Below, one piece after another: positions 18,394 through 28,390 of a stretch of 47,808 nt of DNA. A program made the translations under genes and the position numbers. The notes under the pieces are model-generated. The model was not told the origin of the DNA, ran no database searches, and saw only the letters and a program-made list of their open reading frames with translations. The DNA comes from Prochlorococcus sp. AG-686-M10 (GTDB lineage Bacteria > Cyanobacteriota > Cyanobacteriia > PCC-6307 > Cyanobiaceae), in assembly GCA_003210275.1 (NCBI GenBank), contig QCVU01000002.1:1-47808 (forward strand), read 5' to 3'. Positions within the stretch are counted from its first letter, which is position 1. Each line of letters opens with the position of its first letter.

Positions 18394-19221
18394 TTACTTA
18401 TACAACAATTCCCAGAAATACTTTGGATCAAAAGTTGTTATAAATTCTATATCATTAACTCTTTTAATTTGCCTACAAGATAAACTATTAATTGCAATTA
18501 AAATATCATCATTATAAAATTTAGGTAAGATTAATTCTTCTTTTATGATTTTTAATTTTATAGCTTTTTTAACCATAATTCCCTGAAGACATCCACTTTT
18601 TTTTCTTGGTGTTATCCATGTGTTGTTTCTTTTTAGTAATATATTAAAAGTACTGCCACAACACAATTCATTAGCTGTATTTAACATCAAACAATCATCA
18701 AATAATTTTTTATTAGCTTCTATTAGTACTTGTATTGATTGATTATATGAAAAAGTTTTACATTGATTAATTAAACTATATTGATTTCTTTTTTCTGTTT
18801 GACTAATAAATGTACTTATTGGAGAAAAATTAGGTTTTATAAGATAAAATTCAATCCATAAATTACTTTTATTATCCTCCTGTTGATCATGATTAACTCT
18901 AATTGTTCTGCCTTTATTCAAACCTCTGCTGTAATTAATTCTAATTGATCCTAATTGATGGTTTTTAAGAGATAATTTCGCAATACCTAGATTAATAATG
19001 TCTTTTAAATATGATTTATTAATATTCAAATTTATGTTTAAAATCCTACTGCTATTTTCTAGCCTTTGAATATGTTCGTCTATTAATACAGCATTATTAT
19101 TTTTTATTAAAACAGTTTCGAATATTCCATCTCCAAACTTTAGACCTCTATCATTTGCTGAGATATAAATATTTTCAATATCTAGCCATTTATCTTTATA
19201 CCAACCTATACTCAATTTCAT
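18394..19221 (-). CDS. pabC: Aminodeoxychorismate lyase (class IV aminotransferase fold)
   Basis: Predicted PLP enzyme that removes pyruvate from aminodeoxychorismate to give p-aminobenzoate for folate. DRGLKFGDGIFETVLI, with the fold-IV FGDGxFET motif, lies near residues 24-39, and the rest, including TANELCCGSTFNILL, fits fold IV. The track's start is a GTG at 19254; the ATG at 19221 overlaps the pabB TGA as ATGA, a classic coupled start, and removes an unmatched N-terminal extension (275 aa). The role is inferred largely from the neighbouring pabB; a branched-chain or D-amino-acid aminotransferase is the alternative, less likely by context. Confidence 0.8.
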   Translation of the reverse strand: MKLSIGWYKDKWLDIENIYISANDRGLKFGDGIFETVLIKNNNAVLIDEHIQRLENSSRILNINLNINKSYLKDIINLGIAKLSLKNHQLGSIRINYSRGLNKGRTIRVNHDQQEDNKSNLWIEFYLIKPNFSPISTFISQTEKRNQYSLINQCKTFSYNQSIQVLIEANKKLFDDCLMLNTANELCCGSTFNILLKRNNTWITPRKKSGCLQGIMVKKAIKLKIIKEELILPKFYNDDILIAINSLSCRQIKRVNDIEFITTFDPKYFWELLYK

Positions 19222-20537
19222 TTTAATGAATCTATTAAAGGCAAAAGTTTCCACTTTAGTTCTTCTGTTTCATTTCGTGGATCAGAATCACTCACTATTC
19301 CGCAACCAGCAGATATTTTAATTTTTTTATTTTTAACTATAAATGATCTTATCAGTATATTGCTATCAAACTCTCCATTCCAGTCAACTTTTATAAAGGA
19401 TCCACAGTAAGGTCCTCTTTCGCATTTTTCTATTTCAAATAGCCTTTGGCATGAACGTAATTTTGGAGCCCCAGTTATTGAGCCTCCAGGCCAGCAAGCA
19501 ATTAGTAAGTCAACCCAGCTTTTATTCTTTTTTAGTTTTCCTCTAATTACTGATGTAAGATGATGTACTTTTAAGTAACTCTCAAGTTTTAATATTTCTG
19601 GAACCTCAATACTCCCTATTTCGCATACTTTGCTCAAGTCATTTCTTAAGAGGTCCACAATCATAATATTTTCAGCTCTATCTTTTTCATTAGTTATCAA
19701 ATCTATGGCATTTAATGCATCTTGATTTTTATCTTGGTGTCTTGATCTTGTGCCTTTAATAGGTCTGGATTCGACATATCCTTCTTTGTCTATTTTCAAA
19801 AATCTTTCAGGTGAAGTTGATAATACTGCTTCATTGATACCCTTTGAATTATTGATTATTATCCCTCCAAAAGGGGCTTGCAATTTGCTTCTTATTTTTG
19901 AATATATGCTTAAAGAATTATATATTTCTAAAGCTTTTACCTCACATTGTGTTGTTAGATTTGCTTGAAAAATATCCCCTATAGATATTAATTTCTTAAC
20001 CTTTAAAATATTTTTTTGAAATTCGTTAGTTATTTCTTTTAAATTGATTTCCGAAAAATCAAATTTTAGATTACTTTTAATAGAATTATTTTCTGTATCA
20101 GCATTAATATTAAAAATTATCTTTTCAAATTTATTTAATTCAGCAGAACTGGTTCCTTCAAGAATTATTTCGTTAGAAATTAGATTAAATTTAATAATTG
20201 GATCATAAGAGGCAATCCACAAAGTCGATATTTCATTATTTTTCCATGGATTTTTTGGCTCGATGTAAGCACCCGCCTCAAAGTTTAACCATCCAATCCA
20301 AAATCCTTTATCAATGTTTTTTAATTGTAAAAATGGATTATTATCGATATCTAAATCATTAATATCTCTTGAGCAAATAATTTCTTTTGGGTTGACTCCT
20401 AAAATAGACCACTTCCCATTATCTTTCCCGTCACTATCTAACCAAGCCAATCCATGGTCTCCAAATTTTAATGCAAAATGATTAGCTATTAATTCTGGGT
20501 CAAGCCACTTAGATAATTTTTTTGTCTTAATTCTCAT
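19218..20537 (-). CDS. pabB: Aminodeoxychorismate synthase component I
   Basis: Chorismate-utilising enzyme that aminates chorismate together with a glutamine amidotransferase. The C-terminal chorismate-binding domain is clear: FQANLTTQCEV, SRPIKGTRSRHQD (about residues 259-271), DLLRNDLSKVCEIGSIEVP, and CWPGGSITGAPKLRSCQRL. The 439-residue size and coupling to pabC favour PabB over TrpE. It overlaps queC by 11 bp at its 5' end and pabC by 4 bp at its 3' end, so a single transcript with translational coupling is likely. No amidotransferase partner is encoded in this window. Confidence 0.88.
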   Translation of the reverse strand: MRIKTKKLSKWLDPELIANHFALKFGDHGLAWLDSDGKDNGKWSILGVNPKEIICSRDINDLDIDNNPFLQLKNIDKGFWIGWLNFEAGAYIEPKNPWKNNEISTLWIASYDPIIKFNLISNEIILEGTSSAELNKFEKIIFNINADTENNSIKSNLKFDFSEINLKEITNEFQKNILKVKKLISIGDIFQANLTTQCEVKALEIYNSLSIYSKIRSKLQAPFGGIIINNSKGINEAVLSTSPERFLKIDKEGYVESRPIKGTRSRHQDKNQDALNAIDLITNEKDRAENIMIVDLLRNDLSKVCEIGSIEVPEILKLESYLKVHHLTSVIRGKLKKNKSWVDLLIACWPGGSITGAPKLRSCQRLFEIEKCERGPYCGSFIKVDWNGEFDSNILIRSFIVKNKKIKISAGCGIVSDSDPRNETEELKWKLLPLIDSLK

Positions 20538-21201
20538 TCTTTTTTATTTGCCATTTTGTATAGGCTGTTTGTCTAATTCTGCAACTATCACATTTTCCAC
20601 AGGGTTCTAAATTTCCTGAATAACAACTCCATGTCTTATCTAGAGGAACATTAGTATCAAAAGCTAATTGAATAATATCTTCTTTATTTAATTCTAGTAA
20701 AGGTGTCCAAAGTTTAATTGGATTTTCTTCTCTTCCACGTTTGTTAGCAAGATTAGCTAATTCTTGAAACTTTTTAATGTAATCAGGTCTGCAATCAGGA
20801 TAACCGGAATAATCCAATGCATTAACTCCTAAGCCTATTAAATCAGCATTTATTGCCTCAGCATAACTCAACGCAACAGAAATAAAGATTGTATTTCTTC
20901 CAGGTACATAAGTATTGGGAATTGCATTTTGCTTTATACCATCAATAGGTAACTCCTTGGTTATATCTGTAAGAGAAGAACCGCCCCACAAAGATAAATC
21001 AAGCTTTACTATTTTGAATTCTTCTATTTCAAAGTGCTTGGCTATTGTTAATGCGGAATCTAATTCTTTTTTATGTCTTTGTCCGTAATCAAAAGATAAG
21101 CCAAATATTTTTGCTCTGGACGCTTTTGCTAAGCCTGTAACAGTAGAAGAATCCAACCCTCCTGATAATAAAATTACTGCAGATTTATTTTTTAAATCCA
21201 T
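20527..21201 (-). CDS. queC: 7-cyano-7-deazaguanine synthase
   Basis: Converts 7-carboxy-7-deazaguanine to preQ0 with ATP and ammonia, on the way to queuosine. The ATP-pyrophosphatase loop ILLSGGLDSSTVTGLAKA is near residues 10-27. The zinc site CYSGNLEPCGKCDSCRIRQ near the C-terminus shows the expected four cysteines. The 224-residue length is typical. It lies 5 bp downstream of queE and overlaps pabB by 11 bp. Nothing nearby suggests the DNA-modifying (Dpd) use of preQ0, so tRNA queuosine is the default role. Confidence 0.95.
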   Translation of the reverse strand: MDLKNKSAVILLSGGLDSSTVTGLAKASRAKIFGLSFDYGQRHKKELDSALTIAKHFEIEEFKIVKLDLSLWGGSSLTDITKELPIDGIKQNAIPNTYVPGRNTIFISVALSYAEAINADLIGLGVNALDYSGYPDCRPDYIKKFQELANLANKRGREENPIKLWTPLLELNKEDIIQLAFDTNVPLDKTWSCYSGNLEPCGKCDSCRIRQTAYTKWQIKKNEN

Positions 21202-21206
21202 ATAAA

Positions 21207-21878
21207 CTATTTAATTTTTAAGTATTTGTGTGTCTGAAGACTTAAGTTCCATTCAGGATTATTTTTAACAAAATCAATTGTAAGTGACAACCCATTAACG
21301 TTTTCCCATGCGGGTTGTAAAAAATATTTTTTATCTAACTTATAAAAATTGCCATTTGATGATAAGTTCTGATATTTGTTTATTATTTCTTGCTTTATAT
21401 CAATTGCAAAATCAATATCTTTTTGGTCATTGATAATAATTTTTAATTCATTACAATTTTTCAAAAAATAAGTTTTGGGGGGTAAATGTCTTTTTGGAGA
21501 TAAAGTAATCCAATCATAATTGCCTGATATTTTATTTACGCCACTTGTTTCAATATGAATCTTGATTGGGTTTTGATTTTCTTCAGAAGTTTCTTTATTT
21601 ATAGCTTGGCACAAATTATCTAAATTATGATGTAAAGGCTCACCTCCAGTGATAACTAAAAAAGATGCTCCTTTTTGTCGAGCCTTTTTTACTTCATCTA
21701 TTATTTCTTTGATTGGTGTTAGAGGGTATTTTTCTTTATCCCAAGAATGTTTAGTATCACACCATGAACATCCAACATTACAACCAGCTAGTCTTATAAA
21801 AAAAGCACTTTGGCCTGTGTGAAAACCCTCTCCTTGTAATGAATGAAATTTTTCTACTATTGGTAAGAAATTTGTCAT
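21207..21878 (-). CDS. queE: 7-carboxy-7-deazaguanine synthase (radical SAM)
   Basis: Radical-SAM ring contraction of carboxytetrahydropterin to 7-carboxy-7-deazaguanine. The cluster motif CNVGCSWCDTKHSW has the CxxxCxxC spacing, and FHSLQGEGFHTGQSAFFIRLAGC precedes it as in QueE. VITGGEPLHH is the SAM-contact strand. The track begins at a TTG (21890); an in-frame ATG at 21878 gives 223 residues and is preferred. It lies 5 bp before queC and 15 bp after pyrG on the same strand. The upstream pathway enzymes QueD and FolE are not encoded in the window. Confidence 0.94.
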   Translation of the reverse strand: MTNFLPIVEKFHSLQGEGFHTGQSAFFIRLAGCNVGCSWCDTKHSWDKEKYPLTPIKEIIDEVKKARQKGASFLVITGGEPLHHNLDNLCQAINKETSEENQNPIKIHIETSGVNKISGNYDWITLSPKRHLPPKTYFLKNCNELKIIINDQKDIDFAIDIKQEIINKYQNLSSNGNFYKLDKKYFLQPAWENVNGLSLTIDFVKNNPEWNLSLQTHKYLKIK

Positions 21879-21905
21879 TATTTCATTCAAGAAAAATAAA
21901 TAATA

Positions 21906-23516
21906 TTAATTTGATTGTTTTAATTTTTCCTGCGATGCTTTGATCAACCCTTTAAATAATGGATGTGGCTTCCCTGGCCTTGATAAGAATTCAGGATGGT
22001 ATTGGCAAGCTAAAAAATATGGATGATCAACTAATTCAATTAGCTCTACTAATCTTCCATCTGGTGATGTACCACTGATTTTGTATCCAGAATCCAAAAA
22101 ACTTTGTTTGTAGTAATTATTAAATTCATATCTATGTCGATGTCTCTCATAAATTACATCTTCGTTATATAACTCTTTACCAGATGTATTTTTTTGCAGT
22201 CTACAAGGATAAACTCCCAATCTCATAGTGCCTCCAAGATCAACAATATCTTCTTGTTCAGGTAATAAATGTATAACAGGGTTTGGAGAGTCTGGGTTTA
22301 ATTCCGAGCTAGATGCACCCGGTAAGTGGGCTAGATTTCTTGCCCATTCTATTACTGCGCATTGCATACCTAAACATAAACCTAGGAAAGGAATCTTTTT
22401 TTCTCTTGCAAATTTTATTGCTGCAATTTTTCCATTCACTCCTCTATTTCCAAATCCTCCTGGAACGACAATTGCATCAACATCACTTAAATACTCTTCG
22501 GCTGATTTTTTCTCAATCATTTCAGCACTTACCCAATACAAATCTAATAAAGCTTTTTGTTCAATGCAAGCATGTCTTAATGCCTCCACTACTGAAAGAT
22601 ATGCATCACCAAGTTCTATATATTTTCCAACTAAAGCAACTTTTATAGGTTGACCGGGATTTCTAAGATTATGAATTATTTTTTCCCAATTCTCTAAATC
22701 GCATTCTTTATCTTCGAGTTCTAGGCACTTTAAAGTCTCTTTACATAAACCTTCATTCTTTAAAGAAAGCGGAACTGAATAAATACTATCAGCATCTAAT
22801 GCTTCAATTACACAATTAAGATTAACTCCGCAGAAACCACTGAGTTTTCTTTTGAGCCCTTCATTAATTTCTTTATCACTCCTGCATACAAGTAAATCTG
22901 GTTGTATACCGATGGATCTTAACTCCTTAACAGAATGTTGAGTAGGTTTAGTTTTTATTTCACCAGAAGTTTTGATGTAAGGAAGCAAAGTTACGTGGAT
23001 ATAAGCTACATCATTTTTGTTAACATCATTTTTAAATTCTCTTATTGCCTCTAAAAATGGTAATGATTCAATATCTCCGACTGTTCCGCCAATCTCAGTT
23101 ATAACAATATCTGCATTGCTATTATCTGCTACTCTTTGAATCCTGTCTCTTATTTCTCCTGTGATGTGAGGAATAACTTGTACTGTTCCTCCGTTATAAC
23201 TCCCTCTTCTTTCTTTATTAATTACTGCTTGGTAGATAGATCCTGTTGTGACACTATTCAAACGAGTCATTGCAGTGTCAGTAAATCTCTCGTAGTGACC
23301 TAAATCTAAATCCGTTTCAGCTCCATCTTCTGTAACGAAAACTTCGCCATGTTGAAACGGGCTCATTGTTCCTGGATCAACATTTAGATAAGGATCTAGT
23401 TTAAGTATTGAAACGCTATATCCTCTTGATTTTAATAATCTTCCTAAGCTTGCGGCAACAATACCTTTACCAATGCTAGAAACAACTCCTCCAGTAACAA
23501 AAACAAATTTTGACAT
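21906..23516 (-). CDS. pyrG: CTP synthase
   Basis: Aminates UTP to CTP using glutamine and ATP. The synthetase domain starts [22 protein letters not shown] and includes [25 protein letters not shown]-type core motifs. The C-terminal class I amidotransferase domain has the nucleophile Cys in FLGLCLGMQ (about residue 380) and the His/Glu pair in YHPEF (about 516). At 536 residues it is full length. It heads the minus-strand run that continues with queE, queC, pabB and pabC. The plus-strand track ORFs here are shadows of it. Confidence 0.97.
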   Translation of the reverse strand: MSKFVFVTGGVVSSIGKGIVAASLGRLLKSRGYSVSILKLDPYLNVDPGTMSPFQHGEVFVTEDGAETDLDLGHYERFTDTAMTRLNSVTTGSIYQAVINKERRGSYNGGTVQVIPHITGEIRDRIQRVADNSNADIVITEIGGTVGDIESLPFLEAIREFKNDVNKNDVAYIHVTLLPYIKTSGEIKTKPTQHSVKELRSIGIQPDLLVCRSDKEINEGLKRKLSGFCGVNLNCVIEALDADSIYSVPLSLKNEGLCKETLKCLELEDKECDLENWEKIIHNLRNPGQPIKVALVGKYIELGDAYLSVVEALRHACIEQKALLDLYWVSAEMIEKKSAEEYLSDVDAIVVPGGFGNRGVNGKIAAIKFAREKKIPFLGLCLGMQCAVIEWARNLAHLPGASSSELNPDSPNPVIHLLPEQEDIVDLGGTMRLGVYPCRLQKNTSGKELYNEDVIYERHRHRYEFNNYYKQSFLDSGYKISGTSPDGRLVELIELVDHPYFLACQYHPEFLSRPGKPHPLFKGLIKASQEKLKQSN

Positions 23517-23590
23517 TAAATATTTTTAATTAAACACTACCTCCTTATATTTTATTTAAACAAAAAATTTATTGATCATCCATAAATAGT

Positions 23591-25387
23591 TTATTCATCA
23601 ATTGTTATTTCAATATCTAATTCCTTTAATTGGGATTTGGATACATTTGAAGGTGCATTAGTTAAAAGACATTTTGCTTGTTGATTTTTTGGAAAAGCGA
23701 TTGTTTCTCTAATTGAATCTTCCCCCAAAATAAGCATTGTTATCCGATCTACCCCAAATGCGATTCCCCCATGAGGCGGAGCACCCATTTCGAGAGCTTC
23801 AATTAAAAAACCAAATTTTTCATCAATTTGATTATCAGTTAATCCAACCGTTCTAAGAACTTCTCTTTGCATTTCGGCTTGATGGATACGCAGAGAACCA
23901 CCTCCCAGCTCTAATCCATTTAGCACTAAGTCATAAGCATGTGCTGTAGAGCTCGCTATTTTTTCTTTTATTTCTTTTGAATCTTCAAGCTTAATATTTT
24001 TAGGAGAACAAAAAGGATGGTGTAAAGCTTCAAATCTTTTTTCTTCTTCATTCATTTCAAACATAGGAAAATCTGTGACCCACAAAAAGTTCCATTTATC
24101 TTTCTCTACTAGCTTTAAATCTTTTGCAATATATTGCCTGACTCTATCTAATGATTGATTTACAATTTGCGTATTTCCTGCTCCTAAAAGAATTAAGTCA
24201 CCATCTTTTGCTTCTGTTATTTTTAAAATATTAGAAATATGATCATTATTTAAATTATTTTTTATTGCCCCAATTGTTTCAAGTTCATCTCCTTTAACTC
24301 TTATGAATGCTAAACCTCCAGCTCCTGCATCTTGGGCAACTTTAAAAATATCTCCTCCAGGTTTGATACGAACGTTACTAATGCTCGTGTTTCCATTTTT
24401 AACAGTTATGGATTTTATTGCTCCGCCCATCTGAATTGCTTTGGTGAAAATGTTAAAACCAATATTGCCTAGTATCTCTCCTAAATTCTTAAGCAACATT
24501 CCATATCTTGTATCTGGTCTGTCTGTGCCATATTTGTCCATGGCTTCTTGCCAAGTCATTCTTGGAAACTCCTCATTGAAGTTCATATTTAGTACATTTT
24601 TCCATACATTTTTTATTAGTTTTTCATTAAAAGAAATGATTTCTTCTTCACTTACAAAACTCATTTCAATATCAAGCTGAGTAAATTCTGGTTGTCTATC
24701 AGCTCTTAGGTCTTCATCACGGAAACATTTTGCGATTTGATAGTATTTATCTAACCCTCCTACCATTAAAAGTTGTTTAAATAATTGTGGAGATTGTGGT
24801 AAAGCAAAAAATTCACCGTCTGAAAGCCTAGCTGGAACTAAAAAATCTCTAGCTCCTTCTGGAGTTGATTTCGTCAGTAATGGTGTTTCAACCTCTGTAA
24901 ATCCAGAATTATCAAGATACTCTCTTACTGCTTTAATAATCTTATGTCTTACCTTTAAGTTTTTGAGTAATTTTCCTCTTCTTAAATCTAAATATCTATA
25001 TTTTAGTCTAAGCTCTTCTCTTGTATTTTCATAATCATGTACTGAGACAGGAAATGGTAAATTATTTTTAATTTGATTAAGAATTTGTAGATCTTTAACT
25101 TTTAGTTCTAACTCTCCAGTGACAATATTTTTATTTACTGAATCCTTTGGTCTTTCATTAACAATTCCATTAACCATTATCACAGTTTCATTTCTAAGAA
25201 TCTCAGCCTGTTTAAAAAGAGTCGCACCATCTTCAGGATTAATAGTAATTTGCAAAAATCCACTATGATCACGCAAATCTATAAAAATTACACCCCCATG
25301 ATCTCTTCTTCGATCAACCCATCCACATAAATTAACTACTTTCCCAATATCTGACTTATTGAGTTCTTCACAAATTTTGTTTCGCAT
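23591..25387 (-). CDS. aspS: Aspartyl-tRNA synthetase
   Basis: Class II synthetase of the bacterial type (598 aa). The N-terminal OB-fold anticodon domain includes [26 protein letters not shown]. The core has motif 1/2 regions ([41 protein letters not shown]), the bacterial GAD insert, and motif 3 [13 protein letters not shown]. In cyanobacteria that lack AsnRS or GlnRS, AspRS can be non-discriminating and feed GatCAB, but that cannot be decided by eye here. It lies 74 bp upstream of pyrG on the same strand. Confidence 0.97.
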   Translation of the reverse strand: MRNKICEELNKSDIGKVVNLCGWVDRRRDHGGVIFIDLRDHSGFLQITINPEDGATLFKQAEILRNETVIMVNGIVNERPKDSVNKNIVTGELELKVKDLQILNQIKNNLPFPVSVHDYENTREELRLKYRYLDLRRGKLLKNLKVRHKIIKAVREYLDNSGFTEVETPLLTKSTPEGARDFLVPARLSDGEFFALPQSPQLFKQLLMVGGLDKYYQIAKCFRDEDLRADRQPEFTQLDIEMSFVSEEEIISFNEKLIKNVWKNVLNMNFNEEFPRMTWQEAMDKYGTDRPDTRYGMLLKNLGEILGNIGFNIFTKAIQMGGAIKSITVKNGNTSISNVRIKPGGDIFKVAQDAGAGGLAFIRVKGDELETIGAIKNNLNNDHISNILKITEAKDGDLILLGAGNTQIVNQSLDRVRQYIAKDLKLVEKDKWNFLWVTDFPMFEMNEEEKRFEALHHPFCSPKNIKLEDSKEIKEKIASSTAHAYDLVLNGLELGGGSLRIHQAEMQREVLRTVGLTDNQIDEKFGFLIEALEMGAPPHGGIAFGVDRITMLILGEDSIRETIAFPKNQQAKCLLTNAPSNVSKSQLKELDIEITIDE

Positions 25388-25445
25388 CTAGAAATGACTT
25401 GTTGAGCAATAATTTATAATAATAATTCTTAAAGGGTAAATTTAG

Positions 25446-26558
25446 TTAAATATCTTTTTTATAAAAAGCTCTCTTCGTTAATGTTCCTTTAAATGTTTTC
25501 CCTCTGATTAAAATTTCAACAACATTATTTAAAGTTGCGTGAGAATTTTGAATATAAGCAAAAGCTATTGCCTTTTGCTTCGTCGGTGACCAACTACCGC
25601 TAGTTATAGTTCCAATATTTTTTCCATCTTTAAATACTTCGCATCCTTTTCTTCCAATAGCTCTCCCCTCAATAGTTAGACCTACTAACTTTTTCTTAAT
25701 ACCGAATCTTGATTGTTTTTCAAGAAAATCTCTCCCAAAAAATTCATGATTATTTTCTAAATGTACTAGCCAACCTAATCCTGCTTCATACGGTGTAGTT
25801 GTTTCATCTAAATCTTGTCCATATAAGTGCATTCCCGCTTCAAGTCTTAAGGTATCTCTAGCACCTAATCCACAAGGCTCAATATTTTTTGAAACTAAGA
25901 AATCCCATAAATTAATTGCTGCATTCGCGGATAATAAGATTTCTAAACCGTTTTCACCTGTGTAGCCTGTTTTTGAAAAGAAAATTTTTTCTTCAGTTGA
26001 AATATGTTGAAAAATTTTATATTCACAACCAAAGTAAGGAATATATGAAATCGACGATTCAATCCATTCTTCGAATAATTTAAAGGAATTTTTTCCCTGA
26101 AGTGCAAGGAGAACCTTATCTTTTTTAGCGTTTGATATAGAAATATTGTTGGTATTTAAATTATTTTTAATCCAAGAAAAATCAATTTGGTATCTGCTTG
26201 CATTTACTATTAAAAGAATTTCTGAGATATCACCTTCTTGTTGACCAAGGTCATAAATTATTAGGTCATCTATAATTCCTCCCTTTTCATTTAGCATTAA
26301 TGTATAAAGCCCTTGCCCTTCTGAAAAGGAGTATAAATTAGTAGGAAAAAATTTTTGAATATATTCTTTAGGATTAATACCTTTAAGAGAAATTACACCC
26401 ATGTGGGAAATATCAAAGAATCCTGCTGATTCTCTTACTGCTTCATGTTCATTTATTAATCCCGAAAAGGATATGGGCATTTCCCATCCTGCAAAATTGA
26501 CTAACTTTGCATTTGACTTAATATATTTTGAATAAAGTGGACTTTTAAGCAAATCCAT
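25446..26558 (-). CDS. gcvT: Aminomethyltransferase, glycine cleavage T protein
   Basis: Transfers the methylene group from the H-protein aminomethyl arm to THF, releasing ammonia. The N-terminus ([24 protein letters not shown]) and SHMGVI are family hallmarks, and [21 protein letters not shown] (about residues 232-252) is the folate-site segment. At 370 residues it is normal. The partner genes gcvH and gcvP are about 18 kb away on the plus strand, so the system is split. The gene lies downstream of mazG-speE-speB on the same strand. The 103-bp gap to speB carries a 44-bp duplicate. Confidence 0.95.
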   Translation of the reverse strand: MDLLKSPLYSKYIKSNAKLVNFAGWEMPISFSGLINEHEAVRESAGFFDISHMGVISLKGINPKEYIQKFFPTNLYSFSEGQGLYTLMLNEKGGIIDDLIIYDLGQQEGDISEILLIVNASRYQIDFSWIKNNLNTNNISISNAKKDKVLLALQGKNSFKLFEEWIESSISYIPYFGCEYKIFQHISTEEKIFFSKTGYTGENGLEILLSANAAINLWDFLVSKNIEPCGLGARDTLRLEAGMHLYGQDLDETTTPYEAGLGWLVHLENNHEFFGRDFLEKQSRFGIKKKLVGLTIEGRAIGRKGCEVFKDGKNIGTITSGSWSPTKQKAIAFAYIQNSHATLNNVVEILIRGKTFKGTLTKRAFYKKDI

Positions 26559-26626
26559 GAAATATTTAATGAGTTATTTAGTCTTTTATACTCTAGTTTA
26601 GAAATTTTTTATTGCATATTTTTTAA

Positions 26627-26714
26627 TGACATAATTAAGCTTCTCATTACTTTTGCTGCAACTATACTACTGACATAATTAAGCTTCTCAGTACTTTTGC
26701 TGCAACTACACTAC
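26627..26714. repeat. 44-bp direct tandem duplication at the 3' end of speB
   Basis: Copy 1 (26627-26670) and copy 2 (26671-26714) are adjacent and differ at two positions only: TCATTAC/TCAGTAC and CTATACT/CTACACT. Copy 2 lies entirely in the speB coding frame, while copy 1 spans the speB stop codon and the intergenic DNA. Because 44 is not a multiple of three, translation leaves frame after copy 2 and stops at 26662. Read in the speB frame, copy 1 would encode SSIVAAKVMRSLIMS, equal to the coding copy except for two conservative changes (V to I, L to M). Confidence 0.9.
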
Positions 26715-27537
26715 TGACTCCGCTGTTATCAATTTCTGGAGATAATTCCACAATATCTGAAGCAACAATTCTAAAGTTTTTTAAAGTTTCAAGAATCACT
26801 TCAAAGTCATTCCAAAAAAAACCTCCTGGTTCTGGAGTCCCCGTGCCAGGTAATAAACTTGGATCAAACCAATCCAAATCTATTGTTAAATATATTGGAG
26901 AATTAGAGTAGGGAAGAAGAGCTTTTTTTAATTCTTGGGCATTTTCTCCTGGCAAGAATTTTACTAATTGATTGTGTTGACCCATAAATTTAAACTCTTC
27001 TTTGGTGCCACTTCTTATTCCAACTTGCAAAATCTTTTTTTTAGGTAAGACATCTAAGCATCTTTGCATTGCACAGGCATGACTATGTTCATTTCCCATA
27101 TATGAGTTTCTTAAATCTGCATGAGCATCTAGTTGAATTAAAATAAGATCTGGATATTTATTTACTAACGCCTCAATAGCACCACTAGTAATAGAGTGCT
27201 CACCTCCAAGCATAATGGGAGTAAGGCTTTGACTAATAATAAAATCTGTTGCTGATTTGACTGATTTAATGACAGACTTTGAGTCATTTTTATTTATTTC
27301 TAGTGAACCAAAATCAACATAATTAAAATCTTCTAAATCTTTGCCTAATCTTGGACAAAATGTTTCTAAGCATGTGCTTACTTGCCTGATGGCATTTGGA
27401 CCAAATCTAGTCCCTGACTTATAAGAGCACGTACCATCATAATTGACCCCAAATATTCCAATTGAACAGTCATCAAGATTTCTTTTAGCCCCCATAAAAA
27501 TTGCACTTTCGTTATCAAATAAATTTTTATTGATCAT
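26662..27537 (-). CDS. speB: Agmatinase/ureohydrolase family enzyme
   Basis: Mn-type ureohydrolase, likely agmatine to putrescine plus urea given the adjacent speE. Metal-site motifs are GGEHSIT (about residue 107), QLDAHADLR (about 130) and TIDLDWFDPSLLPGTGTPEPGG (about 215). The track starts at a TTG (27561); the ATG at 27537 overlaps the speE stop by 11 bp and is preferred (291 aa). The 3' end has been altered by a 44-bp tandem duplication, so the protein ends LIMSVV instead of a probable LIMSLKNMQ. Some cyanobacterial ureohydrolases act on guanidine or other substrates, so the exact substrate is inferred from context. Confidence 0.88.
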   Translation of the reverse strand: MINKNLFDNESAIFMGAKRNLDDCSIGIFGVNYDGTCSYKSGTRFGPNAIRQVSTCLETFCPRLGKDLEDFNYVDFGSLEINKNDSKSVIKSVKSATDFIISQSLTPIMLGGEHSITSGAIEALVNKYPDLILIQLDAHADLRNSYMGNEHSHACAMQRCLDVLPKKKILQVGIRSGTKEEFKFMGQHNQLVKFLPGENAQELKKALLPYSNSPIYLTIDLDWFDPSLLPGTGTPEPGGFFWNDFEVILETLKNFRIVASDIVELSPEIDNSGVSSVVAAKVLRSLIMSVV

Positions 27538-28390
27538 TTTTCGAATTGAGTTCTTTTGCAATTTTATTTGGCATCATTTTAAATGCAGCATTTTGAAAAT
27601 TTAAATTCCAAACATCACAACCCTCTTCAATTCTCATGACTTCTTTGTAATTGAGTTTTGATAAATTTAATTCTTCCTCTGAAGCGAATGTCCAACTCCA
27701 AATACCACTTGGATATATGGGCACAAATGAATACATAGTTTCAGATAATTTAAATATTTTATTGAGTGATTTTAAAATATGTATATGAATATTTTTGAAC
27801 GATTCAGGCGATTCACTTTGAGTCGCTAATATCCCCTTTTTAGTAAGTATTCTTTTACATCCTTTATAAAAAGAATCTGTAAATAACAAATTAGAAAATT
27901 CTGATGGATCTGAACAATCTATAAAAATAACATCATAAAAATTATCTTTAGTTTTTTCTACCCATTTAACACCATCATCAATATTTATAGATAATCTTTT
28001 ATCACTCCAAGCTTCACCTCCAATTTCTTGTAAAAATGTTTTCGATACTTGTATGACATCTTCATCAATTTCTACCAAATCAATTTTCGTAACTTGAGAG
28101 TATTTTAAGCATTCTCTTGCAGTTCCACCATCACCCCCTCCAATAATCAGTATATGAGATTTCTTATCAAGACTACTTAACGCTGGATGAACAAGACATT
28201 CATGATAATATTTTTCATCTCTCAATGATGTCATCCAACATCCATCTAACATTAAAGCTTTACCATAAAAATCATTTTCTATAATGAGAATTTCTTGATA
28301 TTTAGATTTTTTTTTAAGTAATACTTTCCCCTTGAGCCCAAATCTTGAGCCTTTATTATACTCATCTATCCAAGTTGGCATATCTTTCAT
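27527..28390 (-). CDS. speE: Spermidine synthase (polyamine aminopropyltransferase)
   Basis: Transfers an aminopropyl group from decarboxylated SAM to putrescine. The cofactor loop ILIIGGGDGGTARECLKY is near residues 80-97, and DVIFIDCSDPSEFSNLLFTDSFY carries the catalytic aspartates. At 287 residues it is normal. It overlaps mazG by 4 bp (ATGA) at its start and speB by 11 bp at its end, pointing to a coupled mazG-speE-speB transcript. Whether the product is spermidine or another polyamine is not decided by sequence alone. Confidence 0.94.
   Translation of the reverse strand: MKDMPTWIDEYNKGSRFGLKGKVLLKKKSKYQEILIIENDFYGKALMLDGCWMTSLRDEKYYHECLVHPALSSLDKKSHILIIGGGDGGTARECLKYSQVTKIDLVEIDEDVIQVSKTFLQEIGGEAWSDKRLSINIDDGVKWVEKTKDNFYDVIFIDCSDPSEFSNLLFTDSFYKGCKRILTKKGILATQSESPESFKNIHIHILKSLNKIFKLSETMYSFVPIYPSGIWSWTFASEEELNLSKLNYKEVMRIEEGCDVWNLNFQNAAFKMMPNKIAKELNSKNDQ

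Noticed and set aside
22228-22653. 141-aa plus-strand track ORF inside pyrG
   Set aside because: It is a shadow of the CTP synthase amidotransferase domain, which is clearly coded on the minus strand.
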